This document shows, piece after piece, positions 48,768-59,141 of a stretch of 64,000 bases of DNA (the first letter of the stretch is position 1; each line of letters opens with the position of its first letter). The DNA comes from Stagonosporopsis chrysanthemi. Taxonomy: Eukaryota; Ascomycota; Dothideomycetes; Pleosporales; Didymellaceae. Made by a program: the position numbers and the translations under genes. Under the pieces are notes generated by a model. The model saw only the letters and a list, made by a program, of their open reading frames with translations, made no database searches and had not been told where the DNA came from. The stretch is taken from the NCBI GenBank assembly GCA_022560025.1, contig JAFISE010000116.1:37444-101443 (forward strand). The letters run 5' to 3'.

Positions 48768-48932
48768 TGTGAAATTGTCTTGCCTAGAAGTTATGTTGCA
48801 TCTCACAGGTGGGTAGGGTTCTGGTGCATGGCGGGGAACTAGCGCGGCCGTCATTGGTCTTTTGGATTTATTTTCGAAGCAAGCCGACACTCTTTTCGCA
48901 AACCACGTCTGGTACCCACCACACACAGCACC
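48768..48932. promoter_or_regulatory. compact divergent promoter GIR2/ACL4
   Basis: Only 165 bp separate the two start codons, so the genes must share promoter DNA. The right half is C/A-rich (ACCCACCACACACAGCACC before the ACL4 start). Confidence 0.6.
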
Positions 48933-50069
48933 ATGGCAAAAACGAAGCCCTCGAACCGCGCCAGTGACTCAAAGAAGAAGTCCAAGTCCGGCGACTCGAA
49001 AAAGTCAAAGGCTTCAGCAGAAGAGCTTCTTACACAGGCCGCCATCCTTCTCCAGACCTCGCAACCAGAAGAAGCGCTTGTCGCAGCGAGAAGAGCGCTT
49101 AACATCCTTCAGCCCACCTCGAAACCTACAGTAGCCGCTCTTCCTGCGCTCAACCTTCTTGGTGAAATTCAGATCGAACTAGGCGACCCCGAGTCTGCGC
49201 GCGAAGCCTTCCAAGTCGCCATACTTCTCGACCCCGAGGGCACGAACGATGGCGCTGAGAAATTCCTCTGGCTAGCACAACTCAACGAGGATGGCGGCGC
49301 CGAGTCAGTACGGTGGTTCGAGAAGGGCATCGAGGTCTTGAGACGAGAGATCGACGAGCTGGATGGGAAGTTGGTCAAGAAGTCAGAGGTTGAGGACCTG
49401 CTGGAAGAGAAGAAGATGAAGATTGCAAACTCGCTGTGCGGCATTGCCGAGGTCTACATGACAGATCTGTCTTGGGAGGCAGATGCTGAAGCACGGTGCG
49501 AGGCAGCAGTCACAGAAGCTCTCATGGTTGCACCAAATAATGCAGAACCTCTGCAGACTCTAGCGTCGATAAGGATTTCACAGCTGAGGAAGGAGGATGC
49601 ACAGGCAGCACTAACAAGAAGCATCGAGCTGTGGAAGGATCTGGATCCGGACGACCCAAAGGTCCCCGACTTCTCTACCTTGATCAGTCTGTCACGACTG
49701 CTGATGGAGACTGATATGGAGGACGAGGCTATCGAGGTCCTCGAACGACTCGTCAACGAGAACGACAGCAGCGTGGAGGCATGGTACCTGGGTGGCTGGT
49801 GCCTGCATCTGCTTGCTGGCAAGCAAAAAGCAAAAGGCGAAGAGAATGAGAAGACCGTCACCTCGCTACTAAAAGCTAGCCGCGAGTGGCTTGACAATTG
49901 CCTCAAGTTGTACGGCATGTTGGAGTACGAGGATGAGCGACTGAAGGAGCATGTTGAGGAGCTGCTCAAGGAGCTGAACGACGTGTTGGGCCCGGCCGTT
50001 GAGGGAGAGGAAGATGAGTGGTCGGATGACGACGGCGAGGATGACGACGAAGAGATGGAAGGCGCTTGA
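48933..50069 (+). CDS. acl4: Acl4-like TPR chaperone of ribosomal protein Rpl4
   Basis: Single exon, 378 aa. The N-terminus is a Lys/Ser-rich basic tail (residues 1-25). TPR-like helical pairs fill about 27-345, for example EEALVAARRALNILQ, ALNLLGEIQIELGDPESARE, AEPLQTLASIRISQLRKEDA and AWYLGGWCLHLLAG. The C-terminus is highly acidic (EGEEDEWSDDDGEDDDEEME). Yeast Acl4 captures nascent Rpl4 and escorts it into the nucleus for 60S assembly. The match rests on TPR layout, length and the acidic tail, so Acl4 rather than another TPR protein is likely but not certain. Confidence 0.85.
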   Translation: MAKTKPSNRASDSKKKSKSGDSKKSKASAEELLTQAAILLQTSQPEEALVAARRALNILQPTSKPTVAALPALNLLGEIQIELGDPESAREAFQVAILLDPEGTNDGAEKFLWLAQLNEDGGAESVRWFEKGIEVLRREIDELDGKLVKKSEVEDLLEEKKMKIANSLCGIAEVYMTDLSWEADAEARCEAAVTEALMVAPNNAEPLQTLASIRISQLRKEDAQAALTRSIELWKDLDPDDPKVPDFSTLISLSRLLMETDMEDEAIEVLERLVNENDSSVEAWYLGGWCLHLLAGKQKAKGEENEKTVTSLLKASREWLDNCLKLYGMLEYEDERLKEHVEELLKELNDVLGPAVEGEEDEWSDDDGEDDDEEMEGA

Positions 50070-51023
50070 GGCTGCAAAACTCGGCTCTAGAAGGCAGGCA
50101 ACGCCCCTTCCATCAGCATTCGGTATCTTTGCTGTGGTCTGACGCCTGACCTGCAGTGCACGCATCCGGTTGGAGGCGAGGTAAATCCAGATTTGCTGCA
50201 GCTGGTGTGGCACTAGGGCTCGGCTCTTGTTGCCCCTTGACCACAGATTCCCAATGGGCACTGTCGCGATAAGTGCCGGACACAGCCCCGTGCCACAGGC
50301 TTCGTGGATGTCTGGAAGCGGAGGGTGCTTGAGGCTCTCCGGAGAATTGGCAGCGCGTATGACGAATCCTACATGCCACGACCGCGTCGGCAGGCTCGGC
50401 ACTGGGGTATACGCTGTATGTAACTTGTGATCTGCAATTGTGCGTCGTCACAGATGCGTCCCCAGACAGTCAAATCCAAGTGGTCGGGTTTTCGCTCATT
50501 GCTTTTGATAGTCGATTGTGGAGGCATGGCCCAAAAGGACAGCGGCCAGACCACTCAACGCATGCTCTTGAACCACCTGAAAGGCCTCGCCTGTCGCTGT
50601 AACTGTATCGAGACAATCTTGCACTGCCTGCTCGCGTAAAGTGATGGCCATTGGTGAGCCCGCATTGAGGTGTAACACCAGCCGCGGTCCGTGAACCCAC
50701 TGTGACGGGCTTCTTGGCGAACTGGCATGCTCGACCTGCGCGCCCGAACGCCACGAAAAGACAATAATGCGTTTCGCTACCGCCCTTCGATCTCCACAAG
50801 TCCTGCGATCTGAGCTGCGCTGTCGCCCGCCGAGAGGTTTCTGGCCGTGACCTCGACGTCTAGCGCTACTGCTCCGCACCTTCCATGATTCCCAGCGCCA
50901 CCCCGCGACGTCTCTTGTTGCTGCAGCAGTCAAGCGCGCCTGCGTTCCAAACCTTCAGCTGAGCCAGCTGAGGTCGACTTCTTTGCCAGCTGGGGGATGC
51001 ATACCCCTAGGAGGGATCTGTAG
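50070..51023. other. intergenic ACL4-SCAP
   Basis: 954 bp. Open frames on the minus strand (for example 50496-50933) show no known motif. The last 100 bases hold the SCAP leader. Nothing else recognised. Confidence 0.4.
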
Positions 51024-54000
51024 ATGATTTGGTTTCTTCTCTATCCGCTGCGAGGGTAAGTTTCCGACTTTGCGCGGCGCATCTGCACTCGAGGCCCCCG
51101 AGAGTTCGCAGGCCGCAGACCACCGCGTAGGCACGAGCTCAACAAGGCTGCAGGACGACCGAACCGCCCAAACTCTCGCCCTCACACCCCATCCGCCGCG
51201 CATTCCAGGCCCACGGCACTGCCACTGCTCGCCATTGGCTGCTGTCGCTCGTCGTCACCATCAGCGTCTCGGTGCTGCTCTGCTACCCAGCTGTCTTTCA
51301 GACCAACAGCCCCGCCGCCGCCGGCCTGCGCAACCTCCCAAAGCATGTCTGGACCTCGACGACGGAAATTGAGGCCGACCGCCCCGCCGATGTGGTGGTG
51401 CGCCAGGTGTGGGTGCACGGCGACTACATGAGCGCTCTCAACCAGGCCGTGCTGCACAAGGCCTTGGACGTCCAGAATGCTATGATTAGTAACGGGTTCG
51501 ATGTTGGGGATCCTGGGCCGAGCATCATGGCTCGCGAGGAGCCAGGCTGTTTTACGCCAGCGCCAGGGGAAGGGTGGGGTTGGCAGTCGCCGTTGATGTA
51601 TTGGGACTGCTCAGGGCGAGCACTGGATCGCGACGAGGATATTCTGAGCACGATCAATGCGCGCAGTACGGAGCGGACGGCTATGAACCTTACTCTGCGA
51701 CCAAGTACGGTCTTCGCCGGCAAGCGCTTCACCAACTCGAAACTCCAGGCTGCCGATGCGCTGGTCCTGACGCTGTTCGAACGCTCAGATCGTTCAGAGG
51801 TTGGGGCTTCATGGAACGCCAGGGCAACAGCGCTAGCACGAGCGCTCGGTGAAGACTGGGTAATGTTTCCCCAGGATGGACAGGTTTTGAGGAACAGCCT
51901 GTACGAGTTCCGCCTCAAGCCAATGTCGAGATTGGATGACTTGCTACTCGCCGGCTCATACATGATCACCTCCATTTATGTCATCTGGAGAATGATGCAG
52001 CTACGTGCTGTAAAGAGCTGGTTTGGGCTGCTCATCACCATTGGCGCAAAAATGGCCATCTGCATCATTGCAAGCTTCTCCCTATGTACGTGGCTAGGAA
52101 TTGACCTGACGCGGATACCGAGACCCTGGTTCCCAGCAGTGGTCTTCTGTTATGGACTGGGGAACATTTTCCGGCTTATCAATGCCGTCCTGGAAACACC
52201 ACCAGAAATGCCACCACAGCAACGTATTGGAAACGCACTTGGCGAAGTTGGCCACCTGTCTCTGGCAGTTGCATTCCAGAATCTAGCCCTGATCTACATT
52301 TGCTCTCGATTCGTGTCGCCGTGGGTGGCCGACTTCTGCGTCTTTGCAGCAGTCACGCTCGTTTTCGATTTTGTCTACCATCTCACCTTCTTCGTGGCTG
52401 TTTTGAGCGTGGACGTGCAGCGCATGGAACTTTCTGACTCAATAGGACAGGCCGATCTGGCTCATGGCTCTAAAAAGAAAAAGCGCCGCGAGCGACAGCC
52501 ATGGCTCACTGCTTTGGTGGAAGGTACCACGCCCTTGAGCACACGCTTCGCTGGCACGGTCGCCATCTTTTCCATCATCCTGGCTCTAAATTGGCATTTC
52601 TTTGACTCAAACGACCAGCAGTTGTCATTTGCCACCGTGCGCAGGAAGTTTCTGTCTAGGAGACAACGCCGGAGCAACAGATCTCAGTGGAGTTCCCTGC
52701 CAATCAACCAAGCCAGAACGCCGGCTGAGTGGCTGCAGCTGCACGATCACAACACAGCGAGAGAGCTGTTTGCACTTTTCAAGCCCAGAGCCCACAGCTT
52801 CGTCGCTACAATCTATGATCCTATACTTGTTGTAAAAAAGGGGGCGCATGGAAGAGACAAGCCGCAGGTACCCACCACGCTGGTGGGCTACCTTCGACGT
52901 TTTGCACATAGCCATGCTTTTCCAGCAGCTTTGATGGCAGTGTTCCTCATAGCAGGGGTGACGTTGTTGATGAACTACCTCCTGTGGACAGGTCTTCCCG
53001 AGGTCAAAGATGAAGATGAGGTGAACGAGGACTCGTTCTCCGTCAAGACATTGCCTACACAACAGACGCTGGACATTGTTCACATGTCGTCTTGCTCGAA
53101 AGGCTATCTAATGAGCGTTAGCTTGGATAGGACCACCTCAATCTGGGCCAGTGGACGGTCAGGCTACATACCCACAACGTTACAGACAGCCTCCATGAAA
53201 CCAAAGCTGTGGCCGATTGTGGCGAGTGCGCTGGACGGAAGCGGCGCTTTTCTTGCTCTCGCCGACGACACGGGTCGAATCGGTATGTGGAACGTGCCGA
53301 CCTCTCGCTTTGTCATGTTTCCCCATGTCGGTTTCCGAGGACAAGTGCCGGCGCTGTTCTCATTTGTTAATATAACCCGCAACGACAACGAGAGGCCTTA
53401 CGTTATGATACTCAGTCCAGATGGCTACCTCACCGAGCTTGAGGCACGAACTGGCATCCATCGGACCAAGCGAGTCAGTGCCAGCGCTGTGCTCTGCGCC
53501 GAGATCTATGTCAGCGCCAAAGGCGAAGCAAACCTGGTCTTCGTGTGCAAGCCAGGCGAAGTGCATATCTTGTCACTACAAGAACCCAACAATGCATCCT
53601 CCGAGGTTGTTGCCAGTCTCGATCCTGGCCCGCCACCTGACAGCAATCCCTCCAAGATCCAGTGTATCCAGAGCGTGCCCAGTCTTGGGTTGATCTTTGC
53701 GCTTCGCGACGAGAAAGCCGAGATCTTCGAATTCAGCAGCAAGGTCCTCATACATGCCATTGAGATTGGACATGTCAAGCCACATTCTTTCCGGGTCACG
53801 CACTCTGCGCGGCGTCAGTGCTCGTGTGGTGCTTCGGCTGTACGAACAATTTCTGTCGCGTATGCCGAGCAAGACAAGGAGCATATGATTATGCAGACGT
53901 TCAGTCCTGGTCCTTTGTCGTCTCAGATCTGCCTCGCGAAGCCACTGGACAGGGTCAAGCACAACTGCCGAGGGCTTGAGGGTGCCACAGAGGCTGTCTT

Positions 54001-54556
54001 CTGCGTCGAGTCAGCTGGCGTATGGGAGTCAACCGGCGCTTCCAGCGTAGTGGGCATTCGCCGGCGTGTGCAATCTGGCTGTGCATCGTTGGCGGCGTCT
54101 GATGACGAGGACGATGACGATGTACCGAATTCAGTGACACCTACATCTGCCGTACAACAACGCTCCAGTAGACCGGAATCTGCGCTGGTCCCATCTAGAA
54201 TCTCCAACGGATATACCAATGGCCTTCGGTATACACAAACCTCGACCGATGAGGCTGATACATGGGAGGCTTGGTCATTATCGGCGACTGGCGAGTTTCG
54301 TTCACGATCGTTAATACCCGACGACCACAACGAGATGGAGGGCGACGGTGGAGATGATCTTTTCGTCGTCGCCGCTGGCCCAATCGTACGACTGGGTAAG
54401 CGAAGTGTAGCCGTGGGCTTAGGAAACACGGTGAAGATCATTACCCTCGGCAAGGAACTCTTCGACGGCATGACCGTGCAAAATGGGGGACTCGATGTCG
54501 GCCTCGGGGGCTACAGGGCACGAGTGAGGCGAGGAACGGAGAGAAAAGCTCTCTGA
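51024..54556 (+). CDS. SCAP: SREBP cleavage-activating protein (SCAP), sterol sensor
   Basis: Two exons: 51024-51055 and 51154-54556, 1144 aa. The first exon encodes MIWFLLYPLR and splices to GTTEPPKLSPSHPIRRAF, the conserved fungal SCAP start. Transmembrane helix 1 lies near residues 44-62 (SLVVTISVSVLLCY). A lumenal loop follows, then a multi-pass sterol-sensing region from about 260 to 430 (LLLAGSYMITSIYVIWRMMQ onward), a further helix near 635 and a C-terminal WD40-type propeller (near 670-1130). SCAP holds SREBP in the ER and moves it for processing when sterol or oxygen falls; in fungi this governs ergosterol synthesis, hypoxic growth and azole response. Acidic loops interrupt the propeller. 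Confidence 0.93.
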
Positions 54557-55237
54557 GCACTGATTCACATAGATAATGGCGTTTGAGATGCCTTGTAGAT
54601 GGGCTTGGGAATATCGTTGAGCACGGCGTTGTCCTTGGACAGGAAAATCAGTTCTATACACCGTACAAGACACCTTGTTGTAGATCAAATACACGATTGC
54701 GACCTCGTTGGTCTATGAATTGAACTGTACAGCCATCTTCGTGGTCAAGTGTTGCGCACAGCATGACAACATGGGCAGGAAGCGCAATCACGTGCAAGGG
54801 CCAAGGCTGGCCTCATAGCTGGAAGCGACGACACGACTGCTCTTGTCGCAGCAAGCTCCAGGAACAAACGCCTCGCTAGACACTACTAGCAATACTGCCG
54901 GCTGCGACGAAGCAACCTTCACGCGACGGACCTCCGCTCCACCACACCGCCCGTCGACCGCTACCCCGCCTGGTCTTGCATTCGCACCTCGACGCCGAGC
55001 CCCACTGCCGCTGCTTGTGCGCACTACACCACACGCGATAAGACGCCCGCCAGCACGTCCGCGCCGTGTGCCAATACCGGCAACGCTGCTTGTGGCACTG
55101 AAACCGCGCGTCTGCGTGAGACCGACTCAGCACCCCTCACCTACAATTTTGACCCCTCGTGGGCCCGGCACGCGCCGAGTGGAATTGCGCCCTGCACCTA
55201 GCCCGCCCAAACACCGCGGCGCACGTCTGCTCCCAAC
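54557..55237. other. intergenic SCAP-CKB1
   Basis: 681 bp with the SCAP 3' end and CKB1 promoter/leader. From about 54950 the plus strand is C-rich. A minus-strand TATA-like element is not evident; no gene supported. Confidence 0.4.
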
Positions 55238-56359
55238 ATGTCGTCGTCGTCGCAAGTCACCGAGTCCTGGGTCGCGTCCTTCTGCGGCCTGCTCGGCCAC
55301 GAGTACTTTGCGGAGGTGTCGGAGGACTTCATCGAGGATGACTTCAACCTCACGGGCCTGCAGTCGCAGGTGCCCATGTACAAGGAGGCACTGGAGATGA
55401 TACTGGACGTCGAGCCCGAGGACGATGATGAGGACGAGGAGGAAGAGGAGGAAGACGACGACGAGGACGAGGTCCTGGGCGACGAGCGGGGAGCCTACCG
55501 CCGGGCGAGCGACCGGAGGCATCTGCGGATAGCATCAGATCTGAGCGTAATAGAAAGCTCCGCCGAGCTGCTCTACGGCCTCATACACCAGCGCTACATC
55601 AACTCCCGGCCCGGCATCCAGCAGATGGCTGAGAAGTACGAGCTGCAGCACTTCGGCACCTGCCCGCGCGTAAACTGCAACTCGTGCAAAGTCCTCCCCG
55701 TCGGCCTCAACGACAGCCCAGGCCACGAGACGGTCAAGCTGTTCTGCCCCTCCTGCCTCGACGTCTACACCCCGCCCAACTCGCGCTTCCAGACCGTCGA
55801 CGGCGCCTTCTTCGGCACCACCTTCCCCTCCCTCTTCTTCATGACCTTCACAGACCTTGACATCAGCGGCGGCCTGCGCAGCAGCACATCCGCGACCGTC
55901 GACGCTCTCGCCCAGCTGCAATCCCAGAGCGCAGAGGCGAAGGCCCGCAACAACACGACCCCCGCGAACGTCGCCCTCATCAACGGCGTTGCACCAAGCA
56001 ACCTCGCGCCCGGCCTGGGCATGGGCTCCATCTACGAACCGCGCATCTACGGCTTCCGCGTCAGCGAGCGCGCCCGCTCCGGCCCGCGCATGAAGTGGTT
56101 ACGGATGCGGCCCGCCGACGTCACGGAGCTGGACGAGACACGACGGTACTGGGACGAGCGCGCTGAGGACGAGGACCGGCCCGACGAAGACGACCTGAAC
56201 ATGGTCGACGTCGCAGAGGGCGGCAAGCCGGGCGCCCCTGCCAATCGCACACGGAAAGTAGCCCGCACAAGACGGAGGCCCGCGAATGGAAGCACGGCGC
56301 AGGCCGAGGGCAGCCCGATGGACACGAATGGCGTTGCCGTTGATGCAGCAGCAGGTTGA
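55238..56359 (+). CDS. ckb1: casein kinase 2 regulatory (beta) subunit
   Basis: Single exon, 373 aa. The start TESWVASFCGLLGHEYFAEV is the typical CK2-beta N-terminus, followed by DFIEDDFNLTGL. An extended acidic insert (residues 62-83, mostly Asp and Glu) precedes the core LLYGLIHQRYINSRPGIQQM. The zinc site uses CPRVNC...CPSC across HFGTCPRVNCNSCKV and KLFCPSCLDVY. The docking segment DGAFFGTTFPSLFF follows. The subunit dimerises through zinc and tethers two catalytic CK2-alpha subunits, setting substrate choice in nucleus and cytosol. The 140-residue C-terminal tail (Ala/Asn-rich, then Arg-rich) is longer than in animals but common in filamentous fungi. Confidence 0.97.
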   Translation: MSSSSQVTESWVASFCGLLGHEYFAEVSEDFIEDDFNLTGLQSQVPMYKEALEMILDVEPEDDDEDEEEEEEDDDEDEVLGDERGAYRRASDRRHLRIASDLSVIESSAELLYGLIHQRYINSRPGIQQMAEKYELQHFGTCPRVNCNSCKVLPVGLNDSPGHETVKLFCPSCLDVYTPPNSRFQTVDGAFFGTTFPSLFFMTFTDLDISGGLRSSTSATVDALAQLQSQSAEAKARNNTTPANVALINGVAPSNLAPGLGMGSIYEPRIYGFRVSERARSGPRMKWLRMRPADVTELDETRRYWDERAEDEDRPDEDDLNMVDVAEGGKPGAPANRTRKVARTRRRPANGSTAQAEGSPMDTNGVAVDAAAG

Positions 56360-56891
56360 GATGGGAATGTTGGCGCCAGCGAGCGCGCCAGGGGCAGATT
56401 ATGGGAGACGCACAGAACGGCAAGGGAAGTACAGGCCCAACCGACTGCGAATAGTTTGCCGCGTAGTGGTAGTGAGATAGCGATGCAGCTCAGAATACAT
56501 TCAGCCACACAGCATGTTCATGTCACGTCACGTCACGTCAAATCCACAACCCCCCTCAGACCAACCCAATGCTCACCATGATACACGACACGGCAGGACA
56601 CGGCAGGACACAACACGACACGGCGCGGCGTTCGAACAGGGGTGTTGATGATGGAATCCATAGTAAAGCGGTGGAAAGATGTGACTCGCCAGCGCTCCGG
56701 TGCGGTGCTGCACTGCGCTCTATCATTCCTATCCTTCCTATCCTATCCTGTCCTATCCTGTCCTATCTATATACTACGCCACGGAACGCCACGGTGTACT
56801 ACGCCACGGTACGCAACGCAACGCAACGCAACGCCACGCTACGCCACGCTGTACACACAAAAAAACGAACAATAAACAAACAAACGCACGA
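56360..56891. other. convergent intergenic region with simple repeats
   Basis: Lies between the stops of CKB1 and the truncated regulator. Most of 56522-56852 is low-complexity tandem DNA, listed separately. Confidence 0.6.
56522..56852. repeat. cluster of short tandem repeats
   Basis: Several different units lie side by side: GTCAC x3-4 (56522-56540), ACACGGCAGG x2 with variants (56586-56625), TATCCTGTCC-like decamers (56725-56770), and ACGCA/ACGCC pentamers (about 56790-56852). Different unit types in one 330-bp patch suggest a local slippage hotspot in a 3' UTR. Confidence 0.8.
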
Positions 56892-58064
56892 TCAGAATAA
56901 ATCCTGCATAATGCGCGCCAGCTCGTCGTTCTCGGTCCCGTAGGCGGGGTGCCCGGGGTATAAGTCTGCTCCTCCTCCTCCTCCTCCTCCTCCGCCGCCT
57001 GATATCCCACCGCTGTTAGTACCACTACCACTACCACTACCACTGCCGCTGCCATCGCCATTGCCATCGCCGCTACCACCAGCCCCGCCCAGGCCCTCGT
57101 AGCCGTTGAGATTGAAGGTCCCGCCTGCGGCTTCAAACAGCGTGGTGAGATCTAGCGCCATGTGCTGCGGGATATCAAGTGACGCGGCGCCGACGCCAAG
57201 CGGGCCCGACGCGGCGTTGGCCTCGCTGTGATGCTGATGGTGATGGTGGTGATGTTGCTGGTGCTGCTGCTGCTGCTGGTGCTGCTGCTGGTGGTGCTGG
57301 TGGTGGTGCTGATGCTGGAACAGGTCGTGGTCTGCGACGCGATGGCCGGCGAGCCCCGCCATGGCGACGGCGGCACTGCTGTGCTGCTGCTCAGCGCGCA
57401 AGGCCTCCTCGCTCACCAGCCCGAGGCGCGGGCCGACTTCCTTGAGGGTGCGCACGGTGCGCCACAGGCGCTTGCTGACGTGGGAGGCCGCGCTGAGGCC
57501 GCGCACGAGGTCGAGGGCCATGTAGAACTCGTCGCGGGCGGTGGCGCTGAACTCTGCGGGGGCGTGGGCGACGGCGAGAAACAGCACGGCGAGGGCCGAG
57601 ATGAGGAAGTAGTTGAACATTGTTTGCTGGCAGCGGTAGATGTCCGAGGTTTGGTTGATGTGCGTCAGGATGCGGATCGTGTCCTTTGCGACTTTGACGA
57701 CCGTGTGCGCAAAGTCGAGGTGCGACATGATTGTCGTCGCCGTGTGCAGGACGGGGCGGTAGATGAGGATGCGCATCTGGTTTGCGCGCAGGTAGAGCAG
57801 GATTTGCAGGCGGTGGAGGACGCGGGGTGGCGGGGGGTGGGGGGAGGAGATGCTGTCCGGGTGGGTGAATTTCAAGGGGGAGGGGATGGTGCGGTGCCAG
57901 TTGAGGACTTGGAAGTCGAGGAAGGAGATGTCTTCCTTGCTGATTTTGAGGTCCGAGGGAGACGTTGGGGACGTGGAGGCGACGGATTTCCAGACTTTGC
58001 TGCCGATGGCGCTGTAGGATATCATGGCGTTGAGGTAGGGGGTGGAGGTGTGTGTGGAGACGTC
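56892..58064 (-). CDS. 3' part of a fungal-specific transcription factor (5' part missing)
   Basis: One exon, minus strand, 58064 to 56892, about 390 codons ending in MQDLF. It opens at a clear acceptor (branch GGCTAACCC, then CCCAG) and reads TPYLNAMISYSAIGSKVWKS, LDFQVLNWHRTIP and LRANQMRILIYRP, typical of the middle-homology Fungal_trans region of Zn2Cys6 factors. The zinc cluster and preceding exons are absent: 30 bp beyond the acceptor the sequence becomes poly-G. The C-terminus holds long Gln/His runs (CAG/CAC repeats, 57234-57315) and Gly/Ser runs (56968-57060). The gene is broken by assembly or by a real deletion; see the poly-G entry. Targets unknown. Confidence 0.8.
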   Translation of the reverse strand, partial: DVSTHTSTPYLNAMISYSAIGSKVWKSVASTSPTSPSDLKISKEDISFLDFQVLNWHRTIPSPLKFTHPDSISSPHPPPPRVLHRLQILLYLRANQMRILIYRPVLHTATTIMSHLDFAHTVVKVAKDTIRILTHINQTSDIYRCQQTMFNYFLISALAVLFLAVAHAPAEFSATARDEFYMALDLVRGLSAASHVSKRLWRTVRTLKEVGPRLGLVSEEALRAEQQHSSAAVAMAGLAGHRVADHDLFQHQHHHQHHQQQHQQQQQHQQHHHHHHQHHSEANAASGPLGVGAASLDIPQHMALDLTTLFEAAGGTFNLNGYEGLGGAGGSGDGNGDGSGSGSGSGSGTNSGGISGGGGGGGGGGADLYPGHPAYGTENDELARIMQDLF

Positions 58065-58095
58065 CTGGGTGGGTTAGCCGTGTGTGTGTCGGGGG

Positions 58096-58097
<2 letters not shown>

Positions 58098-58133
<36 letters not shown>

Positions 58134-58134
58134 G

Positions 58135-58193
<59 letters not shown>
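58098..58193. repeat. poly-G tract, probable false join
   Basis: 35 G, then TGC, then 58 G. It sits exactly between the intron donor of a truncated cipC-like gene and the intron acceptor of a truncated transcription factor gene. Such pure G runs are a known artefact of two-colour sequencing chemistry, where missing signal is read as G, and they can make contigs overlap falsely. Confidence 0.9.
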
Positions 58194-58194
<1 letters not shown>

Positions 58195-58201
58195 AACGAA
58201 C

Positions 58202-58405
58202 CCTCCTTGCGCTGGTGATCCTCGAAAGCCTTGAAGCCGGCAAACGCGGCACCTCCAGCTATGACCTCATGGCCCAAGCTGGCCTTGTTCTCCTCAAAGT
58301 TGTCGTTGTTGTAGACCTGCTCGTACGAGTTCTCGCCGTGGTCTGTGGCAGTGTCAGTGACAGCAACTACATGGGAACACGGCACGACGAACCCCAGAAA
58401 CCCAT
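58202..58405 (-). CDS. CipC-like (DUF3759) protein, 5' part only
   Basis: Minus strand exons 58405-58393 and 58342-58202; 51 complete codons are visible. The spliced start is MGFWDHGENSYEQVYNNDNF followed by ASLGHEVIAGGAAFAGFKAF and EDHQRKEG, the typical N-terminal half of CipC/DUF3759 proteins (about 100-130 aa). The remaining half should begin with a PVSHAFAKE-type segment but the sequence enters an intron (donor GTTCGT, 58201) and runs into poly-G seven bases later. CipC was first found as a concanamycin-induced protein in Aspergillus and is abundant in stress and host growth; its molecular role is unknown. Both introns begin GTTCGT. Confidence 0.85.
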
Positions 58406-59141
58406 GTTGGATATGTGATTGATTGGAAATTGGTGGTAGAAGAGGAGGTAAGAGAGATGGAGACGTGGTCTTCTTGAGGTGAGTGTATGGATGCAGGCCA
58501 CAGAGGGGGACAACAACGGCTTAAGTAGCTGCGGCAGCTCGTACTCCACCACTCTCAATCGGAGTCTCTGCTGCAACCATTCGTCATCCAGTGCCAACAT
58601 CGGCGACGTCGAATGGACCCAAACATGCCCCTCTCTGCGCCTTGCATCAGCCATCCAGGGTCCAGCAGTGGCTCAGCTGCTGCAAGCTACACGCCCGATG
58701 ATGCACTACGGGGTGATGTGATGTCGCCATTGGATCGTTGTTCAGCTAGCTGCTCGGATAGAGCGGCCGGAGCATCAATCAGCACCTTGATGGGGTCTAG
58801 ACGCGTGCGTAATGCGCCTGTGGCCAGCCTGTTCCCCGGCATCTGCGCGTTAAGCTAGCCAAGCTTCCTTGGCAATGCTTGTGAGTCTAGACGTCGTCAG
58901 CCTTAATTGCCCTGTACGACAGAACACGGCAGCTGAAGGCTGTAGCAGTACAGCCTAGATGCAATATATCAAATTGAGCCATGCACTCCACTCGACCGGT
59001 ATTAGCGGAGTCGTCACGATGCTGTAGTTGTGCAAACGTCCAAGCCTTCCAGCTAGCGATCATCTCCCGCAGCCCTGAATCCCTCCACCACTGCGTCAGC
59101 CCCTCACACATGCCTGCACCAACACCCCACCCACACTAGCC
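58406..59141. other. divergent intergenic region, cipC-like gene and hydrolase
   Basis: 736 bp upstream of both genes. No gene or clear element recognised. Confidence 0.4.

Noticed and set aside
50496..50933. 145-codon minus-strand frame between ACL4 and SCAP
   Set aside because: The last 50 residues look protein-like, but there is no known motif, homologue memory or splice context; too weak to annotate.
57228..58196. 322-codon Gly/Val/Asp-rich plus-strand frame
   Set aside because: Antisense to the regulator exon and running into the poly-G tract; no family resemblance.
58064..58405. A cipC-transcription factor fusion gene spliced across the poly-G
   Set aside because: Phases do not match (one nucleotide against phase 0), and the join is explained by an artefact.
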